A program made the translations under genes and the position numbers. Below are positions 59,965-64,000 of a DNA stretch of 64,000 nucleotides, piece by piece; position 1 is the stretch's first letter; each line of letters starts with the position of its first letter. The notes beneath the pieces are model-generated. The model saw only the letters and a list, made by a program, of their open reading frames with translations. It was not told the origin of the DNA and did not search any database. Source of the DNA: Mesorhizobium hawassense (GTDB lineage Bacteria > Pseudomonadota > Alphaproteobacteria > Rhizobiales > Rhizobiaceae); the NCBI RefSeq assembly GCF_003289945.1, contig NZ_QMBP01000001.1, forward strand, positions 868,001 to 932,000, written 5' to 3'.

Positions 59965-62106
59965 TCAACCGGATTGGCGCAGCAGCGCCTGTGAGCGCAG
60001 CAGCCCGCCTATGTCGGACGCCTTGGTTGGCACCCCGATCAGATAGCCTTGCGCTTCGCCGCAGCCGGCTTTGCGCAACATGTCGAGCTGAGCTTCGGTC
60101 TCGACGCCTTCGGCGGTGACGGTGATGCCGAGCTCCAAGCCGAGCCCGATCACCGTGCGCACGATCGCCGCCGTGTCGCGCTTGTCGAGGTCGCGGATGA
60201 AGGAGCGGTCGATCTTGATCTTGTCGACGGGAAAGCGGCGCAGATAGCCGAGCGAGGAATAGCCGGTGCCGAAATCGTCGAGCGCGATGCGCACGCCGAG
60301 GCCGCGCAACTGGCTGAGCGTCTTCAGCACCGCGTCGCTTTCGTCCATCATCACCGTCTCGGTGATTTCGAGCTCCAGCCGCTCGGCCGGCAGGCGGGAA
60401 AAGGCAAGCGCCGAAATCACGCTGCGGGCGAAGCCGCCGCTCTTGATCTGCGCGGCTGAGACATTGACGGCCATGCGCATGTCGGGCGGCCAGCTTGCAG
60501 CCACGTTGCACGCCTTGCGCAGTGCCCAGTCGCCGAGTTGCACGATCAATCCGGTCTCCTCGGCGACCGGGATGAAGTTTTCCGGCGAGACGAGGCCGCG
60601 CGCCGGCGAGCGCCAGCGCATCAGGGCTTCCGCGCCGACGATTGCGCCGGAGCCTATGTTGAGGATCGGCTGGAAATCGAGCTCGAATTCGCGCTTGGGG
60701 AGTGCTGCTTCGAGTTCGACCTCGAGCGCCCGGCGCTCCCGCATCAGGGCATCCATGCCCGGCTCGAAGAAGCGATAGACATTGCGGCCTTCGCTCTTGC
60801 CCCGGTAGAGCGCCATGTCGGCGTTGGTGAGCAGCGTGTCGGCATCGTGCCCGTCGCCGGGATAGAGCGCGATGCCGAGGCTCGCGCCCACATGCATTTC
60901 GCGCCCCTTGTCGCGATAGGGCTTGCCGACGATCTCGACGATGCGCTTGGCGAGCTTTTCGGCGTCGGCGGCGCTCTTGATGCCGGACTGGATGATGGCG
61001 AACTCGTCGCCGCCGAAGCGCGCCACCACGTCCTTGCTGCCGCGCACGGCGTGCTGCAGCCGCTTGGCGACGCATTTCAGCAGCCAGTCTCCGGCCGGGT
61101 GGCCGAATGTGTCGTTGACGGCCTTGAAGCGGTCGAGGTCGAGCGAGAAGATCGCCAGCGGCCCGGCCTTGGCCTCGCCGAGCGCCTGGTCCAGCCTTTC
61201 GCGAAACATCGAGCGGTTGGGCAGGTTGGTCAGCGTGTCGTGATGAGCAAGATGCGTCATGCGCTCTTCGACGCGCCGCCGCTCGGTGACATCCTCGAAG
61301 GTGGCAACCCAGCCGCCTCCGGCGAGCGGCCGGCGCGAAACAAACAGCGTTCGGCCATCGACGAACTCGCGATAGCTCGAGCGCGACTGGCCCGCGTCCA
61401 GAGCCGCCTTCGTCTTTCCCACCTCGATATCGATTTCAACGGGCATGAAGATGCGCAGGGCAACGAGTTTCTCCAGCATCTGGCCGTGCGTCATGCCAAG
61501 CGCGAAATCCGCGGCCTTGGCGTTGCACAAATCCAGGAAGCGCTGGTTGCGCACGATCAGCCGGCCCTCGGCGCTGTACATCAGCAGGCCCTGCGACATG
61601 TTGGCCAGCGCGGCGTCGAAGCGGCGGTGCTGCTCCTTCAATTCCGCTTCGGCGCGCCGCTGTTCGGTCACATCCTCGTAGATCGACACCCAGCCGCCGA
61701 CGGCGATCGGCCGGTGCGAAATGACGATAATGTGCCCATCCGACAGCACTTCCTCGTAGGTCGAGGGCCTGGCGCCGTCGATATAAGGCTTGCGGATCGC
61801 GTAAAGCGCCGCCGCGCTTTGCGCGGCAATGCCGATATCGACGCTGTGCTGCAGGATATCGAAGAAGCGTATGCCCGGTTTCACCATCTTGGCGTCGAGA
61901 TGGAAGATGTCGATGTAGTTGCGGTTGCAGATGATCATCCGCTCGTCGGCATCGAACATGCACAGGCCATGCGACATGTTCTCGACGGCCGCCGAAAAGC
62001 GTTCATTTTGTGCACGAAGTTCTTCCGCTATGCGTCGAGCCGGACCAATACCGGCCGTTCTTCGCCTGCCGGCGGCCGAGCCAGTCTTGACATGTGCGCC
62101 AGGCAT
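59965..62106 (-). CDS. PAS-PAS-GGDEF-EAL cyclic-di-GMP signalling protein
   Basis: 713 residues from ATG at 62106 (a GTG two codons earlier is possible). Two PAS-like domains (about 30-150 and 155-280: FSAAVENMSHGLCMFDADER, FDAALANMSQGLLMYSAEGR) are followed by GGDEF (about 290-450; active form RFGGDEF, with SLDLDRFKAVNDTFGHPAGD) and EAL (about 465-700; GAEALMRWRSP, ALDDFGTGYSSLGYL, DKIKIDRSFI, TAEGVET). Both signature motifs are intact, so it may make and degrade cyclic-di-GMP, tuned by the PAS sensors. No membrane segment. Its tail end is part of a duplicated junction. Confidence 0.92.
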   Translation of the reverse strand: MPGAHVKTGSAAGRRRTAGIGPARRIAEELRAQNERFSAAVENMSHGLCMFDADERMIICNRNYIDIFHLDAKMVKPGIRFFDILQHSVDIGIAAQSAAALYAIRKPYIDGARPSTYEEVLSDGHIIVISHRPIAVGGWVSIYEDVTEQRRAEAELKEQHRRFDAALANMSQGLLMYSAEGRLIVRNQRFLDLCNAKAADFALGMTHGQMLEKLVALRIFMPVEIDIEVGKTKAALDAGQSRSSYREFVDGRTLFVSRRPLAGGGWVATFEDVTERRRVEERMTHLAHHDTLTNLPNRSMFRERLDQALGEAKAGPLAIFSLDLDRFKAVNDTFGHPAGDWLLKCVAKRLQHAVRGSKDVVARFGGDEFAIIQSGIKSAADAEKLAKRIVEIVGKPYRDKGREMHVGASLGIALYPGDGHDADTLLTNADMALYRGKSEGRNVYRFFEPGMDALMRERRALEVELEAALPKREFELDFQPILNIGSGAIVGAEALMRWRSPARGLVSPENFIPVAEETGLIVQLGDWALRKACNVAASWPPDMRMAVNVSAAQIKSGGFARSVISALAFSRLPAERLELEITETVMMDESDAVLKTLSQLRGLGVRIALDDFGTGYSSLGYLRRFPVDKIKIDRSFIRDLDKRDTAAIVRTVIGLGLELGITVTAEGVETEAQLDMLRKAGCGEAQGYLIGVPTKASDIGGLLRSQALLRQSG

Positions 62107-62219
62107 GAGCACGCCTTCGGACCGTGACCGAACGCAATACTGTCGTGGTCGCCGGTTAATTTAGCGTTCTTTTATGGGGCTGGTTCATGGCAGGAAAGTT
62201 TGCTTCTGACCGGGCGCCG

Positions 62220-62843
62220 TCAAGCGTTCGTCCGGGATGGCTCTCTAGCGCTGTTAAAAGCCGCGGTCTTCATCGTGCGGCTTTGGCGCCTGGAGATCCT
62301 GTAGACGGAAGCAGGCGGGACATTCAACATCGTGCGCCCAACATACGTCGCCGCGAGGTCCAGTCCTTCGAGGATAGGTCGCGCGACCGGACAGCGGGGC
62401 CCATAAGTGAATTGGTAGAATGCCGCGCCGGGTCGCAGATGCGCGAACGCGCCGTCGAGAATTGCTATCACCTTCTGGTCGGGCATGCTCAGCAACGGCA
62501 GGCCGCTGATCACGGCCCCCACCGGTGCATCGCGAAATTCCAACTCTCCCACACAGGCCGCGTCCATCCGAAGCACGCGGGCCCCAGGATATCGAGCTTC
62601 CAGATGTCGAGCGAAGTTCTCACCATATTCAACCAAAGTGAGGTCTTCCGGCCGCACGCCGCGCTCCAAGAGTTTTGCCGTGAAGACGCCGGTACCGGGT
62701 CCCAACTCGATCACCCGTCCCGTCTCGGAAGTGATGTCCTGGGTGATGATCCTGGCGAGCGCGTTGCCGGATGGAGCGATGGCAGCCACCCGCAGCGGTG
62801 CGGCCATCCAGGACCGAAAGAACATCCAGAAATCGCTTTGCAT
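62220..62843 (-). CDS. Phospholipid N-methyltransferase-like (PmtA type) protein
   Basis: 207 residues. The start MQSDFWMFFRSWMAAPLRVA followed by AIAPSGNALAR and VIELGPGTGVFTAKLLERGV (SAM motif I) resembles the Sinorhizobium-type phosphatidylethanolamine N-methyltransferase, soluble or peripheral. PVGAVISGLPLLSMPD and FYQFTYGPRCPV are later common segments. The ATG at 62843 follows GAGGAGG. It would methylate phosphatidylethanolamine toward phosphatidylcholine, or be a related rRNA-dimethylase-fold enzyme. Located 92 bases downstream of the SDR gene on the same strand. Confidence 0.8.
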   Translation of the reverse strand: MQSDFWMFFRSWMAAPLRVAAIAPSGNALARIITQDITSETGRVIELGPGTGVFTAKLLERGVRPEDLTLVEYGENFARHLEARYPGARVLRMDAACVGELEFRDAPVGAVISGLPLLSMPDQKVIAILDGAFAHLRPGAAFYQFTYGPRCPVARPILEGLDLAATYVGRTMLNVPPASVYRISRRQSRTMKTAAFNSAREPSRTNA

Positions 62844-62935
62844 TGAGCCTCCTCGGAAGAGCCTGTGAGTTTCTTGAATGAATGTCGTGGCCGACAAAGC
62901 GAGAATTGCCGGCCCGCGACTTCCGCCTGGTCCTG

Positions 62936-63787
62936 CTAAAGCGCCGCGATGGTATGTTTCCTCGGAGTGCCCTGAGCCGCGTTCGACAGAGCCTGCCACG
63001 CCTCCCAGGTGGCCAGACGGTCGGCATAGGCTGCGCGGGCGGCCGGCAGCCCTTCGGTGCCGACAAAGAAGCGCAGCGGCGGCTCTTGTAGATCGACGAT
63101 CTTCAGTACGGCTTCGGCCGTGGCCTGCGGATCGCCGAATTCCATTGCCGCGCCCGCGGCGAAGACCTGAGCCTTAAGCGCCGCATAGGCCTCTATACCG
63201 CCGGACATTCTAAGCGACGATTGGCTGGAGAAATCCGTTGCATAGGCGCCGGGCTCCAGCAGCGTCACCTTGATGCCGAAGCTCTTGACCTCCTGGGCGA
63301 GGCTTTCGTGCAGAGCCTCGAGCGCCCATTTGGAGGCGTTGTAAAAGCCTACTATAGGGCTTGCCACGATGCCCGAGACGCTGGAGACGGCCAGGATATG
63401 GCCGCTGCCTTGTTCACGCAGCAGTGGCAGGGCGGCCTGGATTACGTGCAATGCACCAAAGAAGTTGGTTTCGAATTCGGCGCGGACGGCCACTTCGGCC
63501 GCTTCTTCCACCGCGCCGACCAGCGCGTACCCGGCGTTATTGAGGACGATGTCGAGGCGGCCGAAATGGCGATGCGCCTGCTCGACCACTTCGGTGGCCT
63601 GACCGCTGTCGGTCACGTCGAGGGCCAGCGGCAGTAGGGCGTCGCCGTAATTCTTCTTGAGGTCGGTCAGGCTCGCTGGGTTGCGAGCCGATGCCGCCAC
63701 CTTGTCACCGCGCTTCAGCGCGGCCTCGGCCCAGATGCGGCCGAAACCGCGCGATGCGCCTGTGATGAACCATATTTTGTCGGACAT
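62936..63787 (-). CDS. Short-chain dehydrogenase/reductase
   Basis: 283 residues. Cofactor loop IWFITGASRGFGRIWAEAA (T-G-x-x-x-G-x-G), LNNAGYALVG, and the active-site Y-x-x-x-K in FYNASKWALEALHESLAQEV (Tyr, Lys) with Ser in AVSSVSGIV. This subclass (KVTLLEPGAYATDF) is frequent in rhizobia; the substrate is unknown. Start ATG at 63787. It is probably upstream of the methyltransferase in one unit. Confidence 0.9.
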   Translation of the reverse strand: MSDKIWFITGASRGFGRIWAEAALKRGDKVAASARNPASLTDLKKNYGDALLPLALDVTDSGQATEVVEQAHRHFGRLDIVLNNAGYALVGAVEEAAEVAVRAEFETNFFGALHVIQAALPLLREQGSGHILAVSSVSGIVASPIVGFYNASKWALEALHESLAQEVKSFGIKVTLLEPGAYATDFSSQSSLRMSGGIEAYAALKAQVFAAGAAMEFGDPQATAEAVLKIVDLQEPPLRFFVGTEGLPAARAAYADRLATWEAWQALSNAAQGTPRKHTIAAL

Positions 63788-63925
63788 ATCTTCCTCGTCG
63801 TTCGGGTTAATTCGACGAGGGTTTGGTAGCGCTCTCGGGTGGATCCCGCAGTGACGAAGGGCGCCAACCGACTTGCGTAAAGCGCCAATGGCGCGGCAGA
63901 CCCCAAGACAGTGCGAGATGCGATT

Positions 63926-64000
63926 TTAGTGAATGAGGCCGCCCGCAACAGCCGGTTTAAAACGATCGAAATTGAGCTCCCGCCAACGGTTGGGCGTCGT
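63926..64000 (-). CDS. Possible C-terminal fragment of a gene entering from the right
   Basis: The minus strand reads T-T-P-N-R-W-R-E-L-N-F-D-R-F-K-P-A-V-A-G to a TAA at 63926-63928 (about 24 residues in frame from the window edge). The composition looks protein-like, but too little is present to identify it. Confidence 0.3.
   Translation of the reverse strand, partial: TTPNRWRELNFDRFKPAVAGGLIH

Overview
The window is a GC-rich chromosomal segment from an alphaproteobacterium of the order Rhizobiales, most likely Mesorhizobium or a close Phyllobacteriaceae relative. This rests on the dapA-smpB, rpoZ-rel-pyrE and acpS-lepB-rnc-era-recO block, Brucella/Mesorhizobium-type porins in an inverted pair, many short transporter and regulator units, and several families of intergenic palindromes. 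There is no rRNA, CRISPR array, prophage or symbiosis gene. One tRNA (Ser, anticodon GCU) is present.

Layout. 1-9 kb: a family-4 uracil-DNA glycosylase cut by the window edge, ETF-ubiquinone oxidoreductase, a secreted HExxH protein, an EEP-family phosphatase/nuclease, AMP nucleosidase and small envelope proteins. 9-19 kb: a branched-chain amino-acid binding protein faces a leucine-catabolism cluster on the minus strand (tetR, ivd, a DUF1444-like gene, mccB, a macrodomain gene, three small secreted paralogues, mccA). Leucine import, isovaleryl-CoA oxidation (electrons reach ubiquinone through ETF-QO) and methylcrotonyl-CoA carboxylation are therefore all represented. 18.6-30 kb: acylphosphatase, a HisC-like aminotransferase, a TPR-sulfotransferase, two porins in inverted orientation around tRNA-Ser and a broken GIY-YIG gene, an orphan tyrosine recombinase, an alpha/beta hydrolase and a lytic transglycosylase. 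30-47 kb: the conserved housekeeping block, with a GH25 lysozyme, an EamA/Lrp pair, a family-5 uracil-DNA glycosylase and a NYN protein interleaved, and an APH-like kinase plus a CPBP protease between era and recO. 47-56 kb: NUDIX, a very large DUF2339 membrane protein, a toxin-antitoxin pair with a frameshifted toxin, an ECF sigma/anti-sigma pair, and a two-gene unit made of a GNAT-peptidase C39 fusion and a RimK-like ATP-grasp ligase. 56-64 kb: LysR-desaturase and LysR-DJ-1 divergent pairs, a GGDEF-EAL protein, a phospholipid N-methyltransferase-like enzyme and an SDR.

The best candidate for a poorly described system is the GNAT-C39 / RimK-like ligase pair at 52.9-55.5 kb, which looks like peptide-modifying or peptide-making machinery of unknown product. 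The clearest structural surprises are: (1) a duplicated desaturase/EAL-protein junction flanking the LysR-DJ-1 pair, each copy keeping one gene intact and only the tail of the other; (2) two ~145-bp intergenic palindromes whose centres are conserved but whose outer arms differ while staying self-complementary; and (3) two hairpins built from short tandem repeats facing their own inverted variants. All calls come from reading the sequence; no database search was run.
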